Shown here in pieces: positions 23,901 through 36,490 of a stretch of 64,000 nucleotides of DNA. The notes beneath the pieces were generated by a model. It was given only the letters and a program-made list of their open reading frames with translations. It was not told where the DNA came from and made no database searches. Each line of letters begins with the position of its first letter. The stretch's first letter is position 1. Origin of the DNA: Atrichornis clamosus (lineage: Eukaryota; Chordata; Aves; Passeriformes; Menuridae); assembly GCA_013400975.1 (NCBI GenBank), contig WBMZ01009485.1:1-64000 (forward strand), given 5' to 3'. Made by a program: the position numbers and the translations under genes.

Positions 23901-26900
23901 ATAACCCATGTCCATACTCTTAACTTTGCTTATTCTCTAAAGGATGACTGTGCAGACTAATTATTGAGAGTTTCTGCCCTCTGCTAGGTCCTAGGGGAAG
24001 TGTTAAATGTCCCAGATGAAAATCATGCTGGTCTGAAGAATACAGCAGTACATACAGTCTGGGTCTGGTACCCATAGATGTTTCCTCATTGTCTCTATTA
24101 GGAAAGTAACTGTAGCCTATGAATGTTTCTTACTGTGCCCAACAAACTCCACTTTCCTTGGCCCAGATTCATTACACTTAGTGGGCACTTAACTGAATTA
24201 TTTAACATAGGCAAGAGTGGAGGAGTTGAGACAACTCAATTTTCCCTCAAGGAGACAGGTGGAATCCATCATATACCAGGTAGAGACACAACACTGCTTT
24301 CATGGAGATAACTCTCTCCTTCCAGAATACGTGGAAGATTTAGATTGGCAGCTCCCTGATGTGGGCACCTCTTGCTTATGCCTGTAGTAAGCCAGAATGA
24401 ATCTGGGGTTTTTTGTTTCCATTCTTACTCAAGGGAGTTGCGAAATGTGCAAACTCAGTGAAGTTTGATGCTCAGGAACTTGTAGTCCAGTGTACTTTAA
24501 GTGTTCAAAAATAGTTCAAGTTCTTCTATCAGACTGAATGTCAAGGTATATGTTTTTAGTCTAATAATAAGACACAAACCCTGATGCCATCCAGACTGGA
24601 GGCAAGTTCAATGCAGTCTCTCTCATACAGACTTAGAAATTTGAGTGTTTATACAAATTGATAATTAATTACTGGCATTTACTATCAGCATTGCATGAAA
24701 TACATTAAAAAAGCTGAAAGCCAAGTAAGACTTACAGAACACTTGCTACAGACACACACCTTCATACAAGTCTCCTGATTGGTATTAGAGGCTCCCTTCA
24801 GCTCACTCACTTTAAGGTGGGTAACTGTGGTTTAGTGCAATTAGAGATGCCCAGCTATTTTCATCAGCTGTGTGCCCTCAGCAACAGAGAAGGGTTGAAT
24901 ACCTTCTCTTCACCAGTCCATAAAATTCAGGAATATCTTAATGCCACAGTACACATTCAGGCAAATAATTTTGTCCTGTACTTTGAATGAACATAAAGGA
25001 GCAGGACTGTAATACCATAAAGCTGAGTCCAAGCTAGCAAGAACCCCTTGATTTTTTGTTTACTTTCTCTTGCTTTAACAATCATTTTTGTTCTTCTAGT
25101 TTAAATGGCCCATGTGTTTCAGGACCAAAAATAATGGGAGAAGAGACATCTGCCTGATAGTCTGACAGCAAAATACTATTAATAATAATACCAATGCAAT
25201 CACTGCTCACACTGGAGTCCACTGATTTATCTTCCAGATGGGTAGAGAGTCACAGGGCAAGGCTAAGTGCCTTTTCCAACAAGAAAAGTGTCTGGACTGT
25301 CAGAGCTCACAGTTAGCTGCAGGGAGGGAAGAAGATTAAATATCTTCAATCCTCTACTTTCAGAGTGCCTTTGGTTTAGAGAAGAGAGCTGGTAGGAGCA
25401 GAACTAAGTGATTCCTGACACTTTGCCTTGGAGGAAAGAAATGGGGACTAGGAATGGGGCAAGCACTGGAGTAACCTACTCCTGTTTTATTGTTCTGTAG
25501 ATTCCCTGCTTGGTGGGTCGTCCTTTTCTTGTCCTTCTGCCTGGCCTTCAGGAGTCAGGAGACCGACGCTGTGAAAATACAAGACTAATTTAAGCAGCAG
25601 AGTATTTTAAAACTGAAGGAAAAATAATAGTATTGAGATTTTAATTCTTCTGATCTTAGAAATATACAGCACTCTTCTATATTCAGAAGGTGCCTTTTGC
25701 TACAAAAAGAAAAGAGAAAAATAATCCTAGGAATTAGGACTTCAGGAAATACAAGATATTTTGAGCCTGGCAGTCAAAGCCTGCAGTTGCTGGTCTTGCA
25801 CCCACTTTGCAGGTGTGTTATCTATCCTGTATGAGGAGAAGAACAAAGCCCATGAACTTACACCTCTCTCTGATTTGTGGAGGTTAAGACCCTGGTGCTT
25901 CTGCAGTGAAATCTGGGGATGGAGTCTCTGGTACCCATTAATCCTACTACTGAATTTAAAGTCTTCCTGGATTTCAGACCTCAGTTTTCTGCAGCAAGCA
26001 ATCAAACAGAATATTCATCTGTAAAGCCCTACTGAGATGGCTCTGGATCTTTTGAACCCTCCAAACTGAGATTCTTCACTTACAGTATCCTTTTGCAATT
26101 TTCTGTGGGGCTTTTGGCAAATCTCTTCCTCTAATTATAAGAAAAAATGAAAACTTGAAGCAGCAACTCTGGTTATTGTAAAATTATTGATACAAAGACA
26201 AGGTTTTATTCTTATACAACTGGCTAGAAGAGAAATTGTTGCTAGAGGAAAGCCAGCACTACCTGTACTTTCCAAACACATTGTATGTAGAGATCATTTC
26301 CATTTCATATCAGTATCAAATCCAGTATTGTCCTGGTTTTATCTCTTTTGAGGGTTCAGGAAAAAATAATTTCTTATTCTCAAAGCCTTCTTTTCTCTCT
26401 CTTCCACTTGGGATCTTCTTTGTGCCAGAACTTTTCTCATGCTTGAAACAAACTCTCCGTTGCTCTGGCTGACACATTGCCTTAAACCTCCCTGACAGTT
26501 GCTTTACATCTTGCTTTGTTATGCTATTTGCTTTCAGTAGATGATTTGCTGCCAGAAGCACCAGGGTTCTGGGCCATCTACTATAAAAAAAAAACAATAC
26601 AGAAGAAAACAAAGCAAAAACAAACTCACAATTTACAAATAGCTGCACTTTCATTCCGGTTTCATTCTGTGTCCTCATCTGTTAATTTGAGAGGAGAGAC
26701 CTCTGACAGAACAAGGATCCCTGTAGCGGCAGCTGCTTCCACAGCCCTGACAACCTCAGGAGGTCAGTAAAGGACACATCCCAAAAAATAAACTGTCCCC
26801 TGCAAAGAACTGATGAAGCATCTCATCTCTAGGGTCCTCAGTCCTCCTGGGCCTGAACCTTTGCTGTTGACTGCAGTGAAATAAGGGTCAGGTTGTTGGG

Positions 26901-28455
26901 CATTTACCCAGATGACCACGCAAAGCACACCCCACACAAAGGACTGAGGCAGCTGGGAGCTTTCTGCCAAGCGTGTTCCCTTCCCTGGAGTCCCAATGGA
27001 TACACATTATGATAAAAAAATAACCAATCAACCAACCAAAAAATGCTAGAGAGGGAAAGCCTAAACATTATAACAATATGTAAGAGATTTCATCCTTTAT
27101 TTGCTCAAGTCAACATAATAATAATCATTAAAATGATTGAAAGATTGCCTGAATTTTTTTATTTTCAGTTTTCTCCCTGATAAGGGTAAGTACACTGCGT
27201 GTTGAAATGTCATTGTCAAATGCAAAATATCAAATTCTATGAAAAATTCTCAGTCTCAGAAAGAACAACAGTTTAATTTTTGCTTTCGCTGATTTTCCCA
27301 TTTAATATTAATTGATAGAATTTAGGTTGAATTTACAAATAATTAAATGGTTTACACTCAGGCCTCCTCTTTGGGGAACTTTTTGGTAGTTTTTCATTTT
27401 CCATTTTCCCTTTTTTTTTTCCCCCAAATAAAATACCCAGCTAAGCCTTTTTTCCTGTCTTTGAGAAGTAGGCATGTGATTTTCACCTTCATCCCCCATC
27501 CAAGGTGTGGATGGATGGGTTGACCTGAAACAGCCTAGGAAAACTGAAAACTTGGACCTCATGGCTTCACAGTGTGCCAAATGAAGCTTCTTTAGATAGA
27601 GACATCTGGTCACCTTTCAAGCAGGAGTGGAGGCTGGACAGTCACCACAGTTTTAACTCAGCTTCTCAGCTGTGCTGGACCCAGGTTAAGCTGGCTTCCC
27701 TCCTGCTGTTACTGCAGGGCCGAGAATCTTCTGTTTTAAAATCACCTTTTGTGCTCCATGAGTGACTTTACTCTTTCAGTAAATTACTGACATTCCTGGA
27801 AAGAGCCTCTGGGCAGAGATAACACCTTTCTATGTACCAGCAAAAGGCCACGTTCATCTATCTTGCGCTGTTTTATTTGAGGACAAACTCTGGTTTTGGA
27901 ACATTTCGTTGTTCTGTGATTTCATTCTTGATTGCAAAGCATACTTACAGGAGGCCAGATTTTAGTGTCTGGAGTGTTTATCCACTCTCCTGAAGGCCTA
28001 ATTGCTTGTTAGTCACCTCCTAATTGATTGCTGTGGAATAGTGATTAGGAAGACTCAGGCAGAGGATAATGACTTCAGGAGGGATGTACGCTGAAAAGCC
28101 TGAGTAATATCAGTAATATCCATGTAAATCACTCTCTTAACAAACAGGAGTTAGGTCAGGGCCAGCCTGGGGAAGGTATGGTGGGGTTTGGTGAAGGACT
28201 TTTCACTGGTCATTTGACCATGTGAGCTGAATGACAGCTCCAGGAGCAATATGGATGGTGACATCTGTCTGCATGGACATCTATTTCTAACTGGTTTTTG
28301 TGGTGTTTTTCAACTCTGTCTGTATAATTGGCTACATTTGCTTGTGGCCCTTGTCCGACGCACAAAACCAAAAGAATATGCCTCATTCCCCTTGGAATTT
28401 GGAGATTTCTGTGTTGAGTTACCAAGCCCAGAGGGGAAGAAAACTACCACTGACA
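20949..28455. other. Unique AT-rich non-coding sequence
   Basis: This is the longest repeat-poor stretch apart from the right end, 7.5 kb with no recognised gene or mobile element. It has a strong A/T hairpin at 22562-22587 and A-rich tracts at 26580-26630. The open frames up to 120 residues (for example minus strand 26316-26678) have no recognisable domains or codon pattern. Confidence 0.5.
22562..22587. repeat. A/T inverted repeat, 12-bp arms
   Basis: AAAAAATTAATT at 22562-22573 and its perfect reverse complement at 22576-22587 are separated by TC. It could extrude as a hairpin or simply be AT-rich chance structure. Confidence 0.7.
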
Positions 28456-28489
28456 AGTAGTAGTTGTAGTAGTAGTAGTAGTAGTAGTA
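28456..28489 (+). repeat. (TAG)n microsatellite
   Basis: About eleven TAG/AGT units with one TTG interruption early on. Read on the minus strand it encodes a run of tyrosines, which explains the poly-Tyr in the 179-residue open frame at 28310-28849. Confidence 0.9.
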
Positions 28490-28589
28490 CTCCCTGACCC
28501 AGTACAGGGAGAGATGCCATTTCAGCCACTGAGACAGCTCAAACTTTGTCCTCTGCAAACAGATGAGCTCCAGGCTGGAGTGAAGGACC

Positions 28590-29066
28590 ATGTGGATATG
28601 GCAGGCATCGATGCTCACAGGGAGCTCTGCCCTGGTGAGCTGTTCACCTTTCCTGCTGCATCCCCATGGCTGGGCTGGGGGCAGTGGGCAGGTGCTCTGA
28701 GGCGTGGGAGTCTGGTCCTGCCTCCACACAGTTGTCAGCATCCCCACTTCCTGTACCCTTTGGAGGAGAGAACTGAGGAGTGGAAGGGAGAAGGTGGGCC
28801 TGGGAACAAGGGCTGGGGGACAGTGTTTTAATTTTGCCTTTTTTCTCACTAGTTAAATCTGTTGAAAGTAACAATAAATTAAATTACTTTTCCCCAAGTC
28901 AAGTCTGTTCTACCTGTGACAGTGATTGACAAGTGAATCTCCCTATATATATCTTAAGCCATGAACCTTTCCAATTTATTTTGCCACCTGTCCAGCTGAG
29001 AAAGGGAACTGATGGAGCAACTGGGTGGGTATCTAATAGCTGGCCAAGGTTAATCCATCACTGTCA
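28590..29066 (+). mobile_element. 3' part of an ERVL-like LTR, plus strand
   Basis: From about 28800 onward the plus strand lines up with the minus strand of the LTR at 16099-17088. The shared features come in order: a G-rich stretch, the AATAAA polyadenylation signal (28873-28878), 'ttccccaagtcaagtctg', a 'cctgtgacagtgattg' block, 'atctccct ... tatct', 'ccacctgtccagctgag', 'gggtgggtatctaatagctgg', and the end near 'ccatcactgtca'. The part from 28590 to 28800 is more diverged and the 5' edge could not be placed. The two copies are separated by 11.5 kb in opposite orientation. No internal retroviral sequence is adjacent. It is non-coding. Confidence 0.72.
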
Positions 29067-31636
29067 CAGCCCCTGTCTTGCAACCTGAAGTTCACTGTAA
29101 TTTGACAGAAGACACCTGTTCTATATGAGCCCTTGTTTAGTTCTTAGCCAGCTATTTATTCCAAATTCATAGTACAGGCATTATGATTTATAACATAACC
29201 ATGAAGAGAAAAATATTTTATTAAAGTAACTAGTAAAATGGGAATAAAAAACAAAAAAAAGAACCTGGGCAAGTTTGTGGCCTTTTATCAGCTCAAGAAT
29301 CTGTGAGTCAATAAACTTGTTCTCTCTTTGTAAAAGAATCTAATGCTTGAATAAAAGAAAATCAAGATCTAAAAAGCCTGACTCACTCTCTTAGATCATC
29401 ATTTTGCCTCCTCCTTACTCGTTGGAGACAAGTAACTATCTCTGATGGGTGACCCAGGCCATCTAAAGAGTGAGGTATTACAGCAGGGATCAATTGCTTT
29501 TTTGAATTGTATTTTTTTCTATCACTTCAGAGGAAAGTTAGACAAACTTGAAAAGACTATTTAGCTTTAAGTTGGCTGAAGTAAGGTGTGATGTATCCTA
29601 CCCTTTGCCATAATCAATAACAACGTAGACATTTTGGCTGGGATAGAGAGCAATGGCTCATCATCTGGCTATTTTAGGCACAATGCAAGGGACCAGTATG
29701 AGATCCTGCATATACCACGGGTGCCTACAAGGAACACTTTCAAAGCCCTAAGTTACCTCCAGCTGCACAAAGGGATCCACAGAAATATGCCCATGGGTAT
29801 CAGCACTCCAGAAAGAAGTGACCTGCTGCAGTGTGCAGGCCTGAACACTGCATCTGGTTTTAAAATAGGACCTTTCTTCAGGACTCTGGAGTCTTAAATA
29901 TGTCTGGAAGATTTGCAAAAATTATCCATTCAAGTAAGACATTAAATCTCACAGAAGGTAAAGGCGAAATTCATTAGAATGCTTTAATAGCTCTCCCTTG
30001 ACACCTCTTTATCTTTAGAACTCTAGACACCACTGTAAATCTTGTCTGATGGGCTTACAGCCATACAGGGATTTAGGTGTGAAAGTGCTTCACCGGCAGC
30101 TAAAATTAGAGTGCATCTTTGTTTTCTTAGCCTTTTCTGATTTGCTGTTTGTCTAATATATTTGAATTTGAAGAGAAAACTGCCATTTGCCTTGTCCTTG
30201 AACTGTTTGTAGCAATGTTAAAAGTTGATACCCCTAAAGCAAATGGCAGCCTGAGCCTTGGTGGCCAGGGAGCCCAAGCAGACTGAAAGAACGTCCATGC
30301 CCACAGTGATGTCAGGCTACCAGGCTGAATGAGCAGATGCCTCTCTACAGATGAGAAAATCCAGGGTAAATGAGCACATATGCTGTGGCCAATAGCCATT
30401 GCTTTGTTCTGAGCCTGTGAATGTGCCAAGCCTATCAACAGCACCATCAAGAATTTAATTCATGGCTACAGGCAGCAGATGCTGAGGCATCCTCCACTCC
30501 CTGAAGCCTGTTTATTTCTCACCAAAGGTAAAGCCTGTGCTGTGCAAAAAGTGAGACTCCTGAGACAGAAGGTCTCAGCAGGTATGGCTTAAACAAAAGT
30601 TCAGAGTGAACTTGGCTCCTGAGAATGCAGCATAGTTTATTCCATCTTTTTTTTTTTTTTTTTTTGTAGGCTTCATTTTAACACCTACATGCTCAGAATC
30701 AGAAAGTGCTTTGGTGGAATAATGAAAATAGCTTCATGACAATCCATCAAGATAAGCAGCAGTTCATTTTTAAAGGCAGAAGAAGAGGTTTGGAGTGGGA
30801 GCACAAGGGAAGACACGGTCACCTCCAGGATGAGAACACGCAGTCCATGCAGCCACCATGGGAGGCACAGGAGGGAGACACACATCCCAGCAATGACCAG
30901 TTTAACTTGGTCTCTGTCTGAACCACATGGGTGGGGAGAATGACCTTTTCATCTGGGCAGGATTGTTCTAGGTTCTTTGTGGCAGAGCAAAAGCTGCACT
31001 TCTTTCCTTACCCACAGGGATTTGTACTTTTCCGTAAGTTTCCACCTCCAGCCGTGAGCTGCAGGTCAGTGCAGCACTGAGAGGAGCCTGTCCTCTGCCC
31101 ACACTGCCAAATGCACATCCCAGCTGCCCTGGCTGAAGGCCTGTGGCTGTATGTGCTGCCACCACACCCTCGACAGCTTGCAGACACTTTCTATTTCTGG
31201 TTGTGTGCTCCAGATGTTCCCCTTCCAGCTCCATTGCACCTTTAACCCAGCACTGAACTAAAGGATAGAACAGGATTACCAAGGTCGGCTGGTCATGAGG
31301 GCTGCAGTATGATACCTGCAGTTGCTTTTTAAAAGGAATATGTAAATACTCAGTGACTCTGTACATCTCTTTATAACAGCAATTTGTCTTAGTCCTTGCT
31401 TCTCCTCAGTTTTATTAGCTCAGATTTGATATTTTCCCTTCAGTCTCACCCTTCTATGAATCAGCACTGAGTTCACAGTGTCTGTTTGTGTCACCATGGT
31501 CTATCACAGTAGGAAAGTGGGACCCGTAAGTCGACTTTTGCTCACAAGTAAATGTATTTGACAATTGTTTCATGAAATTCACCCACATTTGTCTTAAAAA
31601 ATTATGAATCAATACCAATACCTAATTAATTTTTAA
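29067..31636. other. Unique non-coding sequence with a poly-T run
   Basis: No gene or mobile element is recognised. A run of 19 T occurs at 30647-30665. The 132-residue minus-strand frame at 30968-31366 lies in a GC-richer piece but shows no domain. Confidence 0.5.
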
Positions 31637-32075
31637 ATCATAGAATTGTTTTGTTTGGAAGGGACCTTAAAGATCATCTAGTTCCAGCCACCCCTGCTGT
31701 GGACAGGGACACCTGTCACTAGAACTGGTTGCTCAGAGCACCATCCCACATGACCTTGAGCACTTCCAGGGATGGGACATCCACAGCTTCTCTGGGCAAC
31801 CTGTGCCTGTGCCTCACCACCCTCACAGTGACGAATTTCTCCCCAATATCTAACCTAAACCTACTCTTTCAGTTTGAAGCCATTCCCTTTGTCTTGTCAC
31901 TACATCCTCTTGTAATTTTTCTTGTAAGATCCATTCAGGAACTGAAAGGCTGCAATTAGATTATCCTGAATCCAGCTCTTTTCTAGGCTGAACAATGCCA
32001 ATTTTCTCTGCCTTTCCTCATAAGAGAGGTGCTCCATCCCTCTAATAATCTTAATGGTCTCCTCTGGACTCACTC
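31637..32075 (-). mobile_element. CR1 LINE fragment, minus strand
   Basis: The plus strand starts with 'atcatagaattgttttg', 'tttggaagggacctt' and 'aaagatcatctagttccag', the reverse of the CR1 3' end. It continues through 'gggacacctgtcactagaac', 'gggatgggacatccacagc' and 'cacagtgacgaatttctcc' to 'aggctgaacaatgcc' and 'cctctggactcactc' at about 32075. It is about 440 bp long and 5'-truncated. The subfamily resembles the interrupted CR1 at 44500-45403 rather than the copy at 17936. Confidence 0.9.
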
Positions 32076-32898
32076 CTCATCCTGAGGTGGCACCTTCCCG
32101 CTGTCAGGTTACTGGTCCTGGGTGGGCTCTCTCTGATCCAGGGACATGAATTTCATTTGCTGTACAGTTGTTCACTTATGAATCAAAGAAGAGAGCAGAT
32201 GAGGACCATGTCCTGCCCCCAGTTGGCAAAAGGCTGTTGAGCACAGCTGAAATCAACTCAGTTAATTGATAAAGCAATAGCAGAGGTCCAGGTGAACCTC
32301 TGCGAGTGCTCACTGGAACAAAGTTCTTTTGTCCCGTTTCCAAATCTCTATTTCAGTTTTATATTAAACCAGTCAAACTTTTCTGGAGCAGTGGATATGA
32401 AATGGGAAGTTGAGATACTAACCATTACAGTGTTTTTCAGAACCACTGTGCTTCTGCACTTCATCTGGGCTTTTCCTTGACCTGAATTTGGAACTAATTG
32501 AATAACAGTCAGAAAAAGATATTCTGACTGGCTTTAATTAGGGCTAGAGAGCTCTGCTGCATTCTGGAGATGTGGGGAGCCAGGAAAGGGGAGAAGTATT
32601 ATCTGAAAATGAGGTAAGACTGTAGTCTCTGACGTTTGACCTATGATGCAGGGTGAGTCTGGTTGTTCATTTTCTTTTGGTAGAAAAGGAAAGTAGAACC
32701 AATGTCAAGGCTGATTAGGCAGCTGTGAGTAACCAAAGGAAACACTATTGTTTTTAAGATCCCGGGAAAGTAAATATGAAAAAAAGGGTGGACAAAATCA
32801 TCCTCAGCTGTAAGGCAGGCGGGTTAATCATGTTGGAGCTTAGCAATGTACTAAGGTAAGTGCCAGGGAGGTTTCAGCTGCTCTTCTCATTACATCCT

Positions 32899-32924
32899 GG
32901 GGGGGAGGCTGGGGAGGGATGGGG
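32899..32924 (+). other. G-quadruplex motif
   Basis: Four long G-tracts with loops of five, one and two bases, the strongest quadruplex motif in the AT-rich part of the window. It lies 43 bases after an 'aag|gtaagtg' donor-like site at 32855/32856. G-runs just after a donor are known intronic splicing enhancers, so the pairing is suggestive. No good acceptor with a coding frame is visible upstream. Confidence 0.6.
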
Positions 32925-34751
32925 TGGTCAGCAGGGTTGTGTACAAGAGAGGATCTCTCCTGCCCATAACGTGGAAGAAACCTGCACAGATGGATTCACA
33001 AACACACTCTCTTTAACCCATGTGTGGCATCAGTTCTAGATCTCCCCACAAAGGCACGCTAAGGTTCCTTGCCTGCACTCTTATGAATACATTTTGCTGG
33101 GGTACCAGCTTCATTTCCCAATTACTAAAATGTGTTTTGTTCTAAAAGGATCCTTGCTATTCACAAATTCAAGAGTTTTCTTGTAGCTGGTAATGTAGCA
33201 AATCCATTAATTATATGAACCTATATATTTGAAGGCTTTTTTAGAAGCCTTGGCCACTGAATCCTTTGTCAAACTCTTCTGTAAGAATTGCCACCCCTGA
33301 GCTCTGCTCTGTAGGGAGAAAGAGAAGATAGTGAAATTAAATCATAGTTCCTATTTCCATGTGAGCAACAACTGTTTGGTACATTAGCAATTCAGGGATG
33401 CATTAAGGGATTTTAAAAACTGCAAAACTTTCTCATGAGACTTTTTTGACAGTAGCTGTTGGCAGGATATAATAGAATCTTCAGGATAGGATATTCTTTT
33501 CAATATTAACAAGGTAAAAGCAATATGGCTTCACAAATTTCTGGAGAGAACACTTGATTTTTACATTTGAAGGAGCAAGGTAAATCAAACTCAGGAAGAA
33601 ACAAATATAAAATACCAAAAATAAAGCTAAAAATCAAAATTCCATAAGTCTATTGTCTGAGAACGCCCACAGGGTCATAGAAGACAAAAATGTGTATGTG
33701 CTTGCTGGGCTTTTAATGGATATTTTTTAATTAACCAGTCAGATGAGACTGTTAAATTCCAAACTGAACATGTATTATTATGATGGATAATCAGAAAGTA
33801 GGTAAAAAAAAGAGATAAAATACAGCAATTACCCTTTATTTTTATGCCAACAAGTCTTTAAACAGAATCCTACCAGACAGATAATTTTTCAGCAGAAAGA
33901 TAAGATTTTATTGCTTCCAGGCATTTATTCTAACCCTGAGTACTCTCTTGCTCACGCTGTTTTAAATCTATCCAAAACAGGGACCAATGCAGTAGAGTGG
34001 TTCACAGCTCTGGAGTTCAAGTACCTCTCTGCAGCCTTAAACTCCCTTTTCTGGAGGCTACACCACGGTGCTGAGGAGCTCAGATGACCTCAGAGCAATG
34101 TGGTAGCCCTCATGAAGATTTATTTCCTAGTCCTTATGCAGGAGCATCAGTCTGCACATCTGAAGGCCAGCTTGGTACTATCTGAAATCATGTGGTCATT
34201 CATAAGAGCAGAGGCAAAAGATAGAAATCATTTGCTATAATATAAAAGATAGATGTTATGGAAAGAGGAGGGACCCACACAAGAATTCTTGCTGGCTCTG
34301 CTGAGGCTCTTTGGCAGATCACAGGTCATCTCAGCTGCCCATATCCCAGACACTGCTGCTGTGCTATGAACAGGTATTTATAGTTCAAAGGGACTGGCCT
34401 AGCAAGCACCTAGCCCCTGTGCTGGTGTTACAGATACTCTTGACTCATCTGCCTTCTGACTGTCAGTCCAATGGAGGCATTTAATGCCTCCCTTGTCTGA
34501 GATTTTTAGATTATTTTCTTTGTTTCTCTGCTAAAAGTGATTTTGGTAGCAGCTGTGAGCACTCAGCATTTGAGTAAATTAGACCCTGGGGTCTGCTGTC
34601 TGACACCTTCCCAGTAAAAGAGGAGCTTAGAAAACAATGCTTTCTGAAGTGATTTTATCCAGAATCACACAAAATCTACAGCAGAGGGAAGGGGAAAATC
34701 TGGTTCTTCAGTTCCACATGTCATCCTCTTGAAACTGTCTTTCTGTTGCAG

Positions 34752-34845
34752 GAAGCAAAGGAAGTCCTTGCAATAAGCCCAAAAAATTCCTCTCTATGAG
34801 TTTGGCTCAATTCAAGGACAAGGAAGAAGAAGAATTCATGATCAG
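34752..34845 (+). other. Candidate exon (unproven), 94 bp
   Basis: A good acceptor ('gtctttctgttgcag', ending at 34751) and a donor ('atcag|gtattt') bound 94 bp. It has a single open frame: two bases, 30 codons, two bases. The peptide is Lys/Glu-rich and hydrophilic, with KPKKFLSMSLAQF in its middle followed by an acidic run EEEE. The other two frames contain stops. I cannot assign it to a protein family. Length and phase suit an internal exon of a plus-strand gene that might start at the CpG island, 34 kb upstream. A chance occurrence is quite possible. Confidence 0.3.
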
Positions 34846-35953
34846 GTATTTAAATATGGTGCTGTAATGCTTACACACAAATCACCGTTCCCATGGCCAT
34901 ATTGACTGTGCTATTTCCTTATTTCTAAGTGCTTTACTTTGTACCCTCAGGCATTCATCAGTCTGCATTAGAGTTATTTCTGTACAGGCAAGGAAGGGAG
35001 TAAGTTATTCTAGTTTAATTGCTTCTACCCTAAGGACTGAAAAGTATAAACTATAGCAAGGGAAAATTTATGTCTGCCAGAATTCTATGGGTAGTTCAGG
35101 GCATGGACTTTTTGGGCTTAGGACTCCTGTGCCCCACGTCATGTACAGACTTTAAGGTCCAAGCAAAATGAACACCAGCTGTGCAGAAAGTTGCATTGAG
35201 ATATAAGAAATTTTTATGTTTTCATTCTTAATTTAGAAACATGAATTGATAAGAGCCTTTGGGCCAGTTTCCAGTTTTATTTTTTCTCTCTGCTTGTCCC
35301 ACCATCAGGAATTTCTGTTAATACACAATGTTAGGTACTTTTGAGATGATTCTACTATATAAAACTGGATCTATAAAAAAGTACATAGGGAAGCAACTCA
35401 ATTTAGGAAAGAGTAAAAATATCACAGTTTCACCCTTCTGTGAGGCTAAATTTCAGGAAGTGTAAGAGATCTGATTTAACTGCACTACTTTCTATAGAAA
35501 ATGCCAATAAATACAGCAACATCTCGGTAAAAGCTACTCTTCATCCTGGCTTGAAGATAGACACAATTGAGTGATGTCTTCCTGATCTCATGGATGTGAT
35601 GCCAAAGAAGACACTGAATAGATTTTAGAGCCAACAACATGCCATATGTCAGTAATTTTGGTTATCTCACGTGTAACCTCTCAGTGCAAGAGCACATCGC
35701 AGATTCTCAGGTCAGCATTAGTTAAATGTCCCTGCCCAAGTATCTGAATATCCTGAAGGAGGAAGAGGTTGAACACTCACAGCTCTGCTATGCTCATGAC
35801 CAATAATATGAATGAGAAATGAACAGGTCATGGCAAGTATATTTACCGTGTAGAACTATATACCTCCTTTGTGAGGACACTCTCCTTTCAGGGGATTTAG
35901 GTTTCTTCTTCTCACATTTCTCACATAATCTTCATTCTTTTCAATATGCTTCC

Positions 35954-35977
35954 TTTTTTTTTTTTTTTTTTTTTTTT
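35954..35977 (+). repeat. Poly-T run
   Basis: 24 consecutive T, about 80 bases before the CR1 copy at 36060. Bird CR1s do not end in poly-A, so this run is probably independent. Confidence 0.85.
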
Positions 35978-36059
35978 AAGAGAAATAATGAAAGCAAAGC
36001 TTTCTCAGGCAGTTATTTACAGCAACAGAAAGAGAAATGCCACTTGCAGGTTACACAGA

Positions 36060-36490
36060 ATAGTAGAATAACAGAATAACTGAGGTTGGAAAGGACTGTA
36101 CCACATCCCCACATCTGGTGCTCCAGCCTCCTGACCACCTTGATGGTCTTCTGCTCAACTTGCTGCCCTTTGTCAGCGCCTGGGGATCCCAAACAGGGTT
36201 GCTGCCATTTAGTGTCATCCATCAGCTTTCAGGGAACATATTCCATCTCCCCAACTCAGTTCTCTTAGAAGAGGCAAAACCATACTGGCCCCAGTTCCCC
36301 ACCCTGGAAACACTACTTGTGTGTGACCAGAGGCTTGAACAGACCCCACCCTTGTTACTGAGGTGATCCCAGCGAGTCCCCAGTGTCCAAGCCCTATCTG
36401 GCATCTGGCATCACTGATCATCCAAGTCGCCTTCTCAAGGGAACAAATTACACTTCCCAAAGTGAAATTTCCAAAGTTCAATCACCCCCT
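36060..36490 (-). mobile_element. CR1 LINE fragment, minus strand, diverged
   Basis: The plus strand opens with 'cagaataacagaataactga' and 'ggttggaaaggact', the reverse of a CR1 3' end. It continues with 'ctggtgctccagcctcctga', 'ccaccttgatggtc' and 'cctggggatcccaaacag', then a 'ccctggaaacactacttgtg' block typical of the reverse-transcriptase end. The first part jumps directly from the terminal repeat to these blocks, so several hundred bases of 3' UTR appear to be missing (an internal deletion). The right limit is approximate. Confidence 0.65.

Larger units (their letters stand above)
32076..36059. other. Unique non-coding sequence with splice-like signals
   Basis: No repeats are recognised except homopolymers (24 T at 35954-35977). 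It contains a consensus splice donor at 32855/32856, a G-quadruplex motif at 32899-32924 and a candidate exon at 34752-34845, all on the plus strand. Confidence 0.45.

Noticed and set aside
28310..28849. 179-residue minus-strand frame, the longest in the window
   Set aside because: It runs through the (TAG)n microsatellite, giving poly-tyrosine, and through LTR sequence; no domain is visible.
30968..31366. 132-residue minus-strand frame
   Set aside because: It sits in a slightly GC-richer piece without a recognisable domain, splice context or repeat match.
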